A DNA stretch of 64,000 nt from Prevotellamassilia timonensis (GTDB lineage Bacteria; Bacteroidota; Bacteroidia; Bacteroidales; Bacteroidaceae). Location: NCBI RefSeq assembly GCF_900106785.1, contig NZ_LT629843.1:206291-270290 (forward strand), given 5' to 3'. Position numbers and translations under genes: made by a program. Within the stretch, counting starts at the first letter, position 1. Every line of letters begins with the position of its first letter. Positions 7,804 to 15,963 of the stretch are shown piece after piece. The notes beneath the pieces were generated by a model that was not told where the DNA came from, did not search any database, and worked only from the letters and a program-made list of their open reading frames with translations.

Positions 7804-8058
7804 TATCAAAACCCAAATTGTGCGGGCTGAAAGCCCAATGATTGTACATAGCCCTGGGCAAGCGAAGCGGCACCCAGGGTTATTCGTAACGTGATGCAAC
7901 GACGCCCTGTAAGGGCAAAAGTGATGATTATCATTTACTTTTGCCCTTACAGGGCGCAACTGTTTCTATATACGCCAACCCTGGGTGCCGCTTCGCTTGC
8001 CCAGGGCTATGTACAATCATTGGGCATTCAGCCCGCACAAATTGAGTTTTGACACACC
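7804..8058. repeat. Family B nested palindrome, copy 1
   Basis: Outer arms GCGGGCTGAAAGCCCAA, middle arms with AAGCGAAGCGGCACCC, and an inner hairpin CGCCCTGTAAGGGCAAAAGT/ACTTTTGCCCTTACAGGGCG are nested symmetrically around about 7930. No coding potential is seen. Confidence 0.85.
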
Positions 8059-8136
8059 CTCATTTGCACACCAGCCCTACCTGCACTCCATCGTATGTGC
8101 AGGCGTGTTGTGATGGGTGCCAGCAGAGAATTACGG

Positions 8137-8212
8137 TATAGGGAGCCCGAAAAAAGTGTCGGAGCAACAGAGAATCCGCTCTCCCTATGCCCGAAATTCG
8201 CTCTCCCTATAC
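8137..8212 (+). repeat. Family F 76-bp element, copy 1
   Basis: It starts TATAGGGAGCCCGAAAA, has TGTCGGAGCAA in the middle and ends CTCTCCCTATA. It matches the reverse complement of 53741-53816 at most positions. Confidence 0.7.
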
Positions 8213-8224
8213 TATAAGAACATA

Positions 8225-8588
8225 TTGGTGTCCAATAAAACCATTCTGATATTACAGCTCACGGATCACACCGATTGCACGGATTTTTTTGCTTGTGCAA
8301 CGTGCTTTAGCACCACGGAGATGACGGATTTGACGGATTTTGTGAGCATTGCATGCTCACTTCGCTATTGGCCCGTAACGTACCCGTGGCGAAATACGAT
8401 AGCACAGATTATGTAGTAAGGTACCTGGTCGCAACAACGAGCTAATAGCGAAGTGAGCATGCAATGCTCACAAAATCCGTAGAATCCGTCATCTCCGTGG
8501 TGCTAAAGCACATTGCACAAGCAAAAAAATCCGTGCAATCGGTGCGATCCGTGAGCAATAATATCAGAATGGTTTCACTGGACAGCAA
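8225..8588. repeat. Family C 360-bp inverted repeat, copy 1
   Basis: Arms of about 140 bp run from the TTGGTGTCCA tip through ACCATTCTGATATTA, GATTGCACGGATTTTTTT and GAGCATTGCATGCTCAC. They surround a central region of about 85 bp that is also conserved in the second copy at 26424-26786. No credible gene is seen. Confidence 0.85.
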
Positions 8589-8611
8589 TAACTAAATAAT
8601 AGTTGCATCTT

Positions 8612-8764
8612 ATCCCGACGCGGGACGCGTCGCCCCCATTAGAGGTAGCGTTTTGTGATTGCGTTTGGTGATTGTGCTTGACGCTTGTGTTTGGAGATTG
8701 CGTTTAGAGGTAGCGTTTTGTGATTGCGTTTGATGATTGTGCTTAGAGACAGCGTTTGGTACTA
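8612..8764. repeat. Family A single arm plus nine 13-bp units
   Basis: A single REP stem-loop (CCCGACGCGGGACGCGTCGC) is followed from 8640 by nine contiguous 13-bp units such as TTAGAGGTAGCGT and TTTGTGATTGCGT. The array runs right up to the stop codon of the lipoprotein gene. Confidence 0.85.
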
Positions 8765-9220
8765 CTTCTTCTTGGTCAGCACATAGAGTTTGGCGGTTTC
8801 GCCCTCAGGCTCATTGCCAAGCGAGTCGGTCATGATGATGCTGTTGGCGTCCTTCACCTTATAATATGTAGCCTCGCCACTCGAGGGGCGAACGATTTCT
8901 ACCACATTGTTTGCCAACACCTTGAATGTGCCGCTCGCCTCGTCGTGGCCGTCCTTGCGCTCCAAGTAGTCGGCCGAATACTGGTAGGTGCTGTCGGCGT
9001 TGAGCGTCAGTACGGTGCGAATGCCCGGACAGTCGGCAGCGGGAAGTGTGCCCTCGTAGGTGCCTGCCAGCGACTCGATGGCCACACCCGCATTGAGCGA
9101 ATCGCTCGCAACAGTGCTCAAACTGTCCTTGCTTGTATCATTACTCTTTGTGTTGCCATGGCATGATGCCATGCACAGCGCAGCGGCTGCGGCAGCCGCT
9201 ATTACCAAATTCTTCTTCAT
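8762..9220 (-). CDS. NlpE-like outer-membrane lipoprotein
   Basis: Starting at the MKKN codon (9220) gives 152 residues with a lipoprotein signal peptide of Ala-rich hydrophobic type and the lipidation Cys at residue 19 (MASC). A low-complexity Ser/Asp/Thr linker follows. Then GTYEGTLPAADCPGIRTVLTL resembles the NlpE N-terminal domain. NlpE in enterobacteria senses copper and surface contact. The usual CxxC (CADC) is reduced here to AADC, so the redox or metal role may be lost. An upstream in-frame Met at 9259 is less likely because it precedes the signal peptide. It lies 71 bp after the AraC gene on the same strand. Confidence 0.75.
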   Translation of the reverse strand: MKKNLVIAAAAAAALCMASCHGNTKSNDTSKDSLSTVASDSLNAGVAIESLAGTYEGTLPAADCPGIRTVLTLNADSTYQYSADYLERKDGHDEASGTFKVLANNVVEIVRPSSGEATYYKVKDANSIIMTDSLGNEPEGETAKLYVLTKKK

Positions 9221-9291
9221 AGGTTTGTGATTATTTTTTAGGGGTTGTCTTATTATCATTGTAACAGCGTTGCCTCAGCGTGAAAGAGCCA

Positions 9292-10194
9292 TCAGCCCGG
9301 CATGCCCTTTCTGAAGTCGCTGGGCGAAATGCCCTCCGTGTTTTTGAAGTATTTGCCAAGGAAACTCTGGTTTGGGAAGTTCATTTCCATAGCAATCTCC
9401 TTGATAGAGAGCGGGGTGTTCATCAGCAGCGACTTTATTTCGATAATCACCAGCGTGTTAATCCACTGTCCGGCCGTTTTGCCGCTCACCAGTTTCACCA
9501 CTTCCGACAGGTATTTGGGCGTGAGGCACATTTCGCTGCTGTACCATTCAACGCTGCGCTCGTGCTTAAAGTGTTGCGACACGAGTTTGATAAACTGGTC
9601 GAATATGGCGTAGGCGCGACTCTGCGTCTTGGAGTTTGACTGCGGCACACGCACATCGAGCAGGTTGCATATTTCAAAGTAAAAGGCGCGCACCAGCGAC
9701 ACGGTGGCTTCGCGCATGTAGCGTCCTGGTGTGGGGCGGTTGAGCCTTTTACGTATCAGCTGGTAGCACTCGAGCAGCCACAGTTGTTCGCTCTCGGTCA
9801 TGGTGAGCACCGGGTGCTCCATCAAGAATAGCAGGTAAGGCCACATCTTGTCCATGCCCACCAGGCAGTTTTGGGCAAATGTGCGCGACATGAGCACCGC
9901 CTTGGCGTGAAAATTGCCGTTGGAGCTGCCATCGCGAAATATCTGTTCGCCAAAACTGATGAGCAGGTCGCCCGGCTCCATGTGGCATTGGCGGCCATTC
10001 ATTGTAAAGTCCACCTGTCCCTCGGTGCAGAGGGCTATGAGCAGAAAGCCTACTTGTGCGGGGGCTTCAACCAGGTCGTCGAGGGTGATGTCGTCGAGCA
10101 CGGTAAATTCTTTGCCAAGCCCTATGCCGCTGGTTGTGGCCAGGGCATCGTTTATGCTGAGTGTGCGTATGGGTGAGTAGCTTTGTTGGGTCAT
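9292..10194 (-). CDS. AraC-family transcriptional regulator
   Basis: The 300-residue protein has an N-terminal cupin-like sensing region (QVDFTMNGRQCHMEPGDLLISF, about residues 60-85) and a C-terminal double helix-turn-helix: LTPKYLSEVVKLVSGKTAGQWI, then LSIKEIAMEMNFPNQSFLGKYFK, ending SPSDFRKG. Such proteins bind DNA and usually respond to a small ligand. The nearest co-oriented gene is the NlpE-like lipoprotein, so co-transcription or control of it is possible but unproven. The two tRNA-Phe genes lie on the other side. Target and ligand are unknown. Confidence 0.9.
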   Translation of the reverse strand: MTQQSYSPIRTLSINDALATTSGIGLGKEFTVLDDITLDDLVEAPAQVGFLLIALCTEGQVDFTMNGRQCHMEPGDLLISFGEQIFRDGSSNGNFHAKAVLMSRTFAQNCLVGMDKMWPYLLFLMEHPVLTMTESEQLWLLECYQLIRKRLNRPTPGRYMREATVSLVRAFYFEICNLLDVRVPQSNSKTQSRAYAIFDQFIKLVSQHFKHERSVEWYSSEMCLTPKYLSEVVKLVSGKTAGQWINTLVIIEIKSLLMNTPLSIKEIAMEMNFPNQSFLGKYFKNTEGISPSDFRKGMPG

Positions 10195-10332
10195 GCGTGT
10201 ATTGATAGGGGTTGTGCTTGCAAATATATGGATTATTGTTCATAATATCGGATTTTGGCGCAAATATTATTCCTTTTTACGTTTTTGTTAGAAATAAAGG
10301 GGCATTTGCTTGGAGCGAATGAAAGTTTTTCG

Positions 10333-10340
10333 TACTTTTG
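10333..10340 (+). promoter_or_regulatory. Promoter -7 box for the tRNA-Phe genes
   Basis: TACTTTTG lies 17 bp upstream of the first tRNA. Confidence 0.5.
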
Positions 10341-10357
10341 CACTCGCAAATCAGCAA

Positions 10358-10430
10358 GGTGCCATAGCTCAGTTGGTAGAGCAAAGGACTGAAAATCCTT
10401 GTGTCCCCGGTTCGATTCCTGGTGGCACCA
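10358..10430 (+). tRNA. tRNA-Phe (GAA), copy 1
   Basis: A 73-nt cloverleaf: acceptor GGTGCCA/TGGCACC with discriminator A, D-arm GCTC...GAGC, anticodon stem AAGGA/TCCTT with loop CTGAAAA (anticodon GAA), and T-arm CCCGG-TTCGATT-CCTGG. The T-stem contains one C-U mismatch, shared by copy 2. CCA is not encoded after the discriminator. Confidence 0.95.
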
Positions 10431-10468
10431 CTGCTAATAAATGCCAATTGCATGATTTGCAACATTTT

Positions 10469-10541
10469 GGTGCCATAGCTCAGTTGGTAGAGCAAAGGAC
10501 TGAAAATCCTTGTGTCCCCGGTTCGATTCCTGGTGGCACCA
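10469..10541 (+). tRNA. tRNA-Phe (GAA), copy 2
   Basis: Identical in sequence to copy 1 and 38 bp downstream of it. It is followed by an intrinsic terminator at 10546-10581. Confidence 0.95.
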
Positions 10542-10545
10542 CTAC

Positions 10546-10581
10546 AAAAAGAGGTTTATCGTAAAGGTAAATCTCTTTTTT
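10546..10581 (+). terminator. Terminator after tRNA-Phe copy 2
   Basis: AAAAAGAGGTTTA pairs with TAAATCTCTTTTT around a short loop, ending in a T-run. Confidence 0.8.
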
Positions 10582-10605
10582 GGTATACCTCTTTTGTTTA
10601 GTTCT

Positions 10606-10693
10606 TATGCCACTATACCACAGTTGGCAGAGCAAAGGACTGGACGTTGAAATATCTGGCCTTGTGTCCCCGGTTCGATTCCTGGTGGCACCA
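10606..10693 (+). pseudogene. tRNA-Phe-derived pseudogene
   Basis: The T-arm and 3' acceptor (GTGTCCCCGGTTCGATTCC onward) match the two tRNA-Phe genes exactly. The 5' acceptor has changed (TATGCCA), the D-arm is altered, and about 15 extra bases sit in the anticodon arm, giving 88 nt. The 3' flank, including the terminator, is also duplicated. It is unlikely to work as a normal tRNA. Confidence 0.75.
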
Positions 10694-10697
10694 CTAC

Positions 10698-10732
10698 AAA
10701 AAGAGGTTTATCGTAAAGATAAATCTCTTTTT
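10698..10732 (+). terminator. Duplicated terminator after the tRNA pseudogene
   Basis: Same hairpin as 10546-10581 with one loop change, followed by TTTTT. Confidence 0.75.
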
Positions 10733-10755
10733 GGTATATGGACCAATAATAGTTT

Positions 10756-10994
10756 CAAGTTTCGGATTTAACAAGGGCGGGCTGAAAGCCCAAGTATTTA
10801 CTTAGCCCAGGGCAACGCCCTGGGTAAAAATGAACAAGGTTGCGACGCCCTGTAAGGGCAGAAGTAAAACCACTTCATCATACTTTTGCCCTTACAGGGC
10901 GTAACGTTTCTTCTTGTGGGCGACCCAGGGCGTTGCCCCGGGCTATGGATTACATTGGGCTTTCAGCCCGCACTTGCAAAATCCGAAAGTTGAG
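10756..10994. repeat. Family B nested palindrome, copy 2
   Basis: Outer arms with AACAAGGGCGGGCTGAAAGC, a middle arm with AGCCCAGGGCAACGCCCTGG, and the CGCCCTGTAAGGGC inner hairpin. It ends 18 bp before the dacB start, so it forms most of the gene's upstream region. Confidence 0.85.
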
Positions 10995-11012
10995 TAATAG
11001 TCAGGCAAAATA

Positions 11013-12248
11013 ATGAAACGCTTTATATCACTCTTACTGCTCGTTGTGAGCATACTGCCCATGCACGCTGGCATTATGCGCACCGACAGCATCATGCCCG
11101 AGGACTCGGTGGTGACCGACACCATAGCCGACAATACCGACTTGCAACTGTCGCTGCCCGACCGCTTGCGCCAACTGCTCGACAACGATATATTTGAACG
11201 CACGCAGGTGGGCATTTATGTGTATGACCTCACGGCCGACACCCTGGTGTTTACACACAACGAAAGACAGTGCATGCGACCTGCATCGAACGAGAAACTC
11301 GTTACGGCCATTGTGGCGCTCAACGACCTTGGCGTGACCTACAACTATCAGACAAGGCTCTATGCCGACCACTTGCCGAGCGACACGGACAGTGTGTTTG
11401 TGGGACGTGTGTATGTGCGCGGTGGTTACGACCCACTGATTGATGCCGACGACTTGCGCGCCTTTGCGCAAAGCCTGAAGGCGCACGGCATCACCCGTAT
11501 CACATCGCCCATTGGGCTTGACCTCAGCATGAAGGACGACAAGCGCATGGGCTGGGGCTGGTGTTGGGACGACGATTGCGTGCCGCTCACACCGCTGCTC
11601 TACCGCAACCACGACTCCTTTGCCGACAATCTGCGCCGCATCTTTCGTGAGGAGGGCATTGACTGGGACGGCACCACCGAGGAGCGCACCGTGCCGTCAG
11701 ATGCCACGCTTGTATGCACCCGCACGCGCAACATAGACCAGGTGTTGCTGCCCATGCTCAAGGAGAGCAACAACTCTGCCGCCGAATCGCTCTTTTACCA
11801 GCTTGCCGCACAGGGGGGCAAGCCGCGTGCCGGACGCAAGCAGGCTGTGGCGCACTACAATGCGCTGTTCAGGCACATTGGACTCGAGCCTTCGCACTAC
11901 CAGATAGCCGACGGGTCGGGCTTGTCGCTCTACAACTATCTCACACCCGAGGCCATTGGCCGCCTGTTGCGCTATGCTTACAACGACGATGACATATACC
12001 GCCACCTGCACCCCGCCCTGCCCATAGCTGGCGAGGACGGCACGCTGCGCAAACGTATGCGCCACTCGGCCGCCGAGGGCAATGTGCATGCCAAAACGGG
12101 CACTGTGGAGGGTGTGAGCACGCTTTCGGGTTATCTGACTACTGCCACGGGCAATGTGCTCTGTTTCAGCATCATGAACCAGGGTGTGCGTTACAGCAGC
12201 ACGGGGCGCAATTTTCAAGACAGGGTGTGCCGGGCATTGTGCAGGTAG
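11013..12248 (+). CDS. dacB: D-alanyl-D-alanine carboxypeptidase/endopeptidase (PBP4, S13 family)
   Basis: This periplasmic enzyme trims or cuts peptidoglycan stem peptides. The 411-residue protein has a signal peptide (about residues 1-19) and the three penicillin-binding motifs: SxxK at 92-95 (SNEK), SxN at 252-254 (SNN) and KTG at 361-363. A DGSGLS segment at about 300-305 is also typical of the family. The long stretch between SxxK and SxN fits the extra domains of PBP4. It is a single gene ended by a hairpin at 12281-12342. A family B palindrome lies immediately upstream, so its promoter probably sits in or before that repeat. Confidence 0.93.
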   Translation: MKRFISLLLLVVSILPMHAGIMRTDSIMPEDSVVTDTIADNTDLQLSLPDRLRQLLDNDIFERTQVGIYVYDLTADTLVFTHNERQCMRPASNEKLVTAIVALNDLGVTYNYQTRLYADHLPSDTDSVFVGRVYVRGGYDPLIDADDLRAFAQSLKAHGITRITSPIGLDLSMKDDKRMGWGWCWDDDCVPLTPLLYRNHDSFADNLRRIFREEGIDWDGTTEERTVPSDATLVCTRTRNIDQVLLPMLKESNNSAAESLFYQLAAQGGKPRAGRKQAVAHYNALFRHIGLEPSHYQIADGSGLSLYNYLTPEAIGRLLRYAYNDDDIYRHLHPALPIAGEDGTLRKRMRHSAAEGNVHAKTGTVEGVSTLSGYLTTATGNVLCFSIMNQGVRYSSTGRNFQDRVCRALCR

Positions 12249-12260
12249 TGGCATCATTTG

Positions 12261-12272
12261 CCGGACAGCAAT
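12261..12272 (+). repeat. Single CCGGACAGCAAT motif
   Basis: The same 12-mer forms or nearly forms the ends of the family C elements and part of the 3442-3516 hairpin. Here it stands alone. Confidence 0.4.
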
Positions 12273-12280
12273 ATAATAGG

Positions 12281-12342
12281 AAGAGACCATTGAGTTGACA
12301 ACCGACGCACTTGTGCGTATGGCAGCGACTCAATGGTCTCTT
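12281..12342. terminator. Hairpin terminator after dacB
   Basis: Arms 12281-12295 and 12328-12342 pair perfectly over 15 bp (AAGAGACCATTGAGT). A short inner palindrome lies in the loop. Confidence 0.65.
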
Positions 12343-12397
12343 GCTTTGTGGTATGTTATGGGTTATAGTTGTGTGGTAAAACGTAAACATGCTATCA

Positions 12398-12590
12398 GAC
12401 GCAAGCACTAAACGTAAGCACTAAACGCTACCTCTAATGGGGGCGACGCGTCTCGCGTCGGGCATTAAGGCAAAGGCTTACAGATAGACGTGTAATTCGT
12501 GCTGTCAGTGAGTTTATGTTTAGTGTATAAACAGTGCAATTTTCCGACGCGAGACGCGTCGCCCCCATTAGTGCTTGCGTTTTCTATCAG
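12398..12590. repeat. Family A paired element with left 13-bp units
   Basis: Three 13-bp units (ACGCAAGCACTAA, ACGTAAGCACTAA, ACGCTACCTCTAA) lead into the left REP arm at 12435. A middle segment carries a GCTTACAG-type hairpin, and the right arm ends at 12570 followed by one unit. Confidence 0.85.
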
Positions 12591-12639
12591 ATTGACAGGT
12601 TAAAAAGCATATTAGAAGCCATGTAAAGGACTGTTGTGC

Positions 12640-12805
12640 CAGGGAATCGCCCCCATTAGAGCGCAAGGTGCATACACTTCATTTGAGCGCAAGGTGCATA
12701 CACAAAATAAAGGCTCACAGACAGCACTAATTACATGCTGGACTGTGAGCCTTTGCTTTGATTACCGCGGGACGCATCGCCCCCATTAGAGGTAGCGTTT
12801 GATGT
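12640..12805. repeat. Degenerate family A element
   Basis: Eroded arms (AATCGCCCCCATTAGAG near 12647 and CGCGGGACGCATCGCCCCCA near 12768) flank an AAAGGCTCACAGACAGC...GTGAGCCTTT hairpin. A 21-bp direct duplication (GAGCGCAAGGTGCATACAC) lies at the left. Confidence 0.65.
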
Positions 12806-12857
12806 TTTACCAAACAGTGATATTTATGGGTAAGGTAGCGTCTGCAGCGGGGTGAGT

Positions 12858-15692
12858 TTACTTAATCACCTTTCGGCCCGCAACGATGTAAACACCGTGC
12901 TTTGAAGGCTTGCTCACCTTGCGTCCTGACAAATCGTAGATGACATTGTTTGCCTTTGCGGCAGGATTGGTAACCACCTGGCCAAGGGCTGTGATTTCGT
13001 CGTCCTGTGCTGCATCGACAAAGGTAAACACATAACTGTCGTTGAGGGCGGCGTCCACACGTTTGATTGTGTTGTCGGGCGTGATGCCCCAGTATTGGGG
13101 AACGGCGTTGGGCGTCACACTCATGATGGCCCATAGTCCGGCACGCTCTGTAAGGATTACCGAGTTCCAGTCCGAATAGTAGGCATTCTGGTTAATTCGG
13201 CCCTCTTCGTCGAGGAACTTCTGGTTGTTATAGGCAATCTTCCAACGGCCCGAAGTATTGTCGATGCTTACCGTCCACTTTTGATATTGGCGTGCACCTG
13301 CGCTCTCGGCCTTGGCCTCAAAGGTAGGATTGCTCAATGCCGCGAGTTGGGGCGTTGTGGTAAGGTATTCGCCATTGTGGTTCTTGATGTAGTAGCTGTT
13401 GCCACTCTTTATCACAGGGTGTTCGGTGGTGGTGCCTTGCACCGGCACAATCTCGAAGATGGCATCGTCGATGTGCAGAATAGGCGCATTGTTCTTATCC
13501 TTGCTCAGCGGCGTGTCACGCTTTATAATGCGGCTGTCGTTGGCAGCCATAAAGCGGTTTTTAACCTTTGCGGTAGTCTGAATGGCATATTTGCCGTTCA
13601 CGCGATAGATTGTGTAACTGTGCCAGTCGGCATCGTAAGGATTGATTGTCTTGTCAGCCCAGAAGGCGCCATTCTCGTTCAAGTAGCGTCCGTCTTGCGT
13701 GTTGACAATTTTGTAGCGTCCGGTGTTGGCGTCGAGCGTGATGGTCCATTCACACTTTTGCGGTTGCGCATCGTCAATTTCGTCAGCCCATACGGGATAG
13801 TCGCCCGTTTTGTCGGCTGAGGCGTCCTTGTCGTAGAGGTATTTGCCGTTATACTTAATGTAGTAGTTGCCCGACTCGAGCACCTGTGCCGGGAACACCT
13901 CCCAGCCTTCGGTGTAGCGACTCTTGTAGTCGAGCACCAGCTGGTTGAGCTTTGTTTTGAGGAACGGCTCTATCTTTTGGCTCGCCACCACGGGACGTGC
14001 GCTCTTGATTGTGCCCTCGAAGTTGCGCGAAATGAGTGCATCCTCCTTAGCCTGTATGGCTGTAATGTCGCGGTAGTTCTGCAGGAACAGGTCAGGCTTG
14101 TTATCGTCCAGCGCCTGCTGCATCTCCACCATTTTCTGTCCGCGCTGCCCCATGTACTTCATTTTCAAGAGCCACGGTGTAATTTCGGTAATCAGTGCGG
14201 GGTTGTAGGTGTCGGCAAGCAGCGCATCGGCAGCCTCCACCATTTTGTCGTACTGTGCTTTGCGTGCCTCAATAGTGCCAGTGGCGTCGAAGTTAGGACT
14301 TTCGCCCTCGCGGCGCATGCCGTGCACCGTTGTGCCGAGGTCGACGTTATGTTCGCAGAACACACGGTAAGCCTCAGCATTGGTCGGCATCAAATATTTG
14401 ATGGCACGCTCCCAGTTGGCCTCAGGGTTGTAGTCCTTCATGTTCCAGGCATAGTCGGCCACACCATACAGTGCCACCTTCGATGCCTCGGCATACTCCA
14501 TGGGGTTGCTCGTGAATGCCGTCATTTTGGCACCAAAGGCGTTGTCGCCCTGGTCGTTGCCGTAGAACTTGCCCATGAGCATGTGGCCGATGCAATAGTC
14601 GTTAACCGGATAGTTCAACCAAATAAAAGGATCCAGGCCGTTAGTGGCCGTCTTAAAGAAGTCCAGGTCGCGTTGGTTAATCATGTCGGCCACACCGGCA
14701 CCGGTCCACATTACCTCGATGCCCTTGCGCAATCCGTTGCCCAAGCCGCGCAGATAGGCATCGGCATTGTTGTTGCCGGCATAAGCGGCGTTGTACTTTG
14801 TAGGACACATTGAAAGCTTGTGCAAGTCGTCGTGCTTCAGTATGAAGTTATCCCAAACGTAGTTGCATTCGGCCACTTGCAGGTTGGCGTCGGCTGCACC
14901 AAAGTCGTCGAAGAAGATGGAGAAGTTGCGCACGCCCAATGAGTAGACGTGCTCGAGCTTGTTGACCACTGCCTTAAAGTCGGCCTCTGAGTTTGATATT
15001 GAACCGCCTGTGTGGATAGACCACACAAAGTCTACGTGGTTTTTCTTGGCCGATTCGGCCAGGCTGCGAATAATGGCTGCCTTGTCGTCGGGATAGTTCT
15101 CGCGCCATTTTGTACGGTGGTAAGGGTCGTCCTTGGGTCCGTAAACATAAATGTTCAGTTTGTTCTTGCCATAAAAGTCAAACTGGCTCTTGCGGTCGGC
15201 GTCGCTCCAAGGGTTGCCATAAAAGCCTTCAATCACGCCACGCTGCGCACAGGCGGGGTAGTCCTTAATTTCGACAGACATCACCTCGGGTTGTGCCAAT
15301 ATTTGCAGCAGCGTTTGCACACCGTAGTATGTGCCAGCGTCGTCGGCGCCGGCCACCACAATACCGTCGGCGGCCACTTTCAGGTAGTAACCCTCGGCTG
15401 TTGAGGGTATGTTGGCTTCGACGGCGCTCACCGTTGCTTCGCCCTTTTTGCCTATTGTCAGGCTAAGGCCGTCATCGGCTGTTGTGAGTTTGTCTTGCAA
15501 CAGGGCCACGGCGTATGCGTCGGTTGTGGCGGCCTTGTTAATGGCGTATTTTGCTCCTGCCGAAGCAAAGGCCTTTGCGCCCCAGTTCACCGATTGTGGC
15601 ACAGGCGACACTTGCACCTGCTGGGCCCATGCGGCCACTTGCACCGCCAGGGCGCAAAGCCACATCAAACAGATTCTTTTCAACGAATTCAT
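12858..15692 (-). CDS. Secreted GH84 beta-N-acetylglucosaminidase with C-terminal sorting-like domain
   Basis: The enzyme hydrolyses terminal beta-linked GlcNAc from glycans such as mucin or O-GlcNAc. I start it at 15692 (MNSLKRIC), where a signal peptide ending AWAQ begins, giving 944 residues. Upstream in-frame Mets lack a signal peptide. An N-terminal alpha/beta domain is followed by the catalytic barrel (CAQRGVIEGFYGNPWS onward), with the catalytic Asp pair at residues 262-263 (FFDDFG). Two ricin-like modules follow (SGNYYIKYNGKYLY and GNSYYIKNHNGEYL), each with a WT/WK segment. The C-terminus (IYDLSGRKV ... GVYIVAGRKVIK) resembles a T9SS sorting domain. The gene stands alone. Confidence 0.9.
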   Translation of the reverse strand: MNSLKRICLMWLCALAVQVAAWAQQVQVSPVPQSVNWGAKAFASAGAKYAINKAATTDAYAVALLQDKLTTADDGLSLTIGKKGEATVSAVEANIPSTAEGYYLKVAADGIVVAGADDAGTYYGVQTLLQILAQPEVMSVEIKDYPACAQRGVIEGFYGNPWSDADRKSQFDFYGKNKLNIYVYGPKDDPYHRTKWRENYPDDKAAIIRSLAESAKKNHVDFVWSIHTGGSISNSEADFKAVVNKLEHVYSLGVRNFSIFFDDFGAADANLQVAECNYVWDNFILKHDDLHKLSMCPTKYNAAYAGNNNADAYLRGLGNGLRKGIEVMWTGAGVADMINQRDLDFFKTATNGLDPFIWLNYPVNDYCIGHMLMGKFYGNDQGDNAFGAKMTAFTSNPMEYAEASKVALYGVADYAWNMKDYNPEANWERAIKYLMPTNAEAYRVFCEHNVDLGTTVHGMRREGESPNFDATGTIEARKAQYDKMVEAADALLADTYNPALITEITPWLLKMKYMGQRGQKMVEMQQALDDNKPDLFLQNYRDITAIQAKEDALISRNFEGTIKSARPVVASQKIEPFLKTKLNQLVLDYKSRYTEGWEVFPAQVLESGNYYIKYNGKYLYDKDASADKTGDYPVWADEIDDAQPQKCEWTITLDANTGRYKIVNTQDGRYLNENGAFWADKTINPYDADWHSYTIYRVNGKYAIQTTAKVKNRFMAANDSRIIKRDTPLSKDKNNAPILHIDDAIFEIVPVQGTTTEHPVIKSGNSYYIKNHNGEYLTTTPQLAALSNPTFEAKAESAGARQYQKWTVSIDNTSGRWKIAYNNQKFLDEEGRINQNAYYSDWNSVILTERAGLWAIMSVTPNAVPQYWGITPDNTIKRVDAALNDSYVFTFVDAAQDDEITALGQVVTNPAAKANNVIYDLSGRKVSKPSKHGVYIVAGRKVIK

Positions 15693-15835
15693 TGTGTAAG
15701 GGAAGATTTGTAGTGAATAATAATGTTTTCGTGTGTAAAGGTACGAATATTTCTTCATAAAGGACGACAACGGCGAAGCGCCTTTAATAAAATGCAAAAA
15801 TGCACAGGTTGTTGGCATGATGTTCTACGCTCACC

Positions 15836-15930
15836 TTGCACTATCTTTGCAGAAGATAGGCGGCTCCTCGGAATAAAGTTCAAGCAAGCTTGACTTTATT
15901 CGCTCGGTTTGCACTATCTTTGCAGCACTT
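15836..15930 (+). promoter_or_regulatory. Family D promoter-hairpin module upstream of fumarase
   Basis: Two TATCTTTG boxes (15842-15849 and 15915-15922) are exactly 73 bp apart. Between them an imperfect hairpin GAATAAAGT.TCAAGC / GCTTGA.CTTTATTC is centred on AAGCTT. The second box lies 41 bp before the fumarase ATG. Confidence 0.65.
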
Positions 15931-15963
15931 AAACATAACATATCTATTATATATCCATCAACT

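Noticed and set aside
8117-8416. 99-codon ORF in the 8.1-8.4 kb gap
   Set aside because: It crosses family F and family C repeats and has no ribosome site or homologous look.
9097-9259. Start of the NlpE-like gene at 9259
   Set aside because: The longer form puts 13 residues ahead of a clear lipoprotein signal peptide. MKKN at 9220 is better.
10310-10564. 84-codon ORF across the tRNA genes
   Set aside because: It is simply the translation of two tRNA-Phe copies, seen from its internal duplication.
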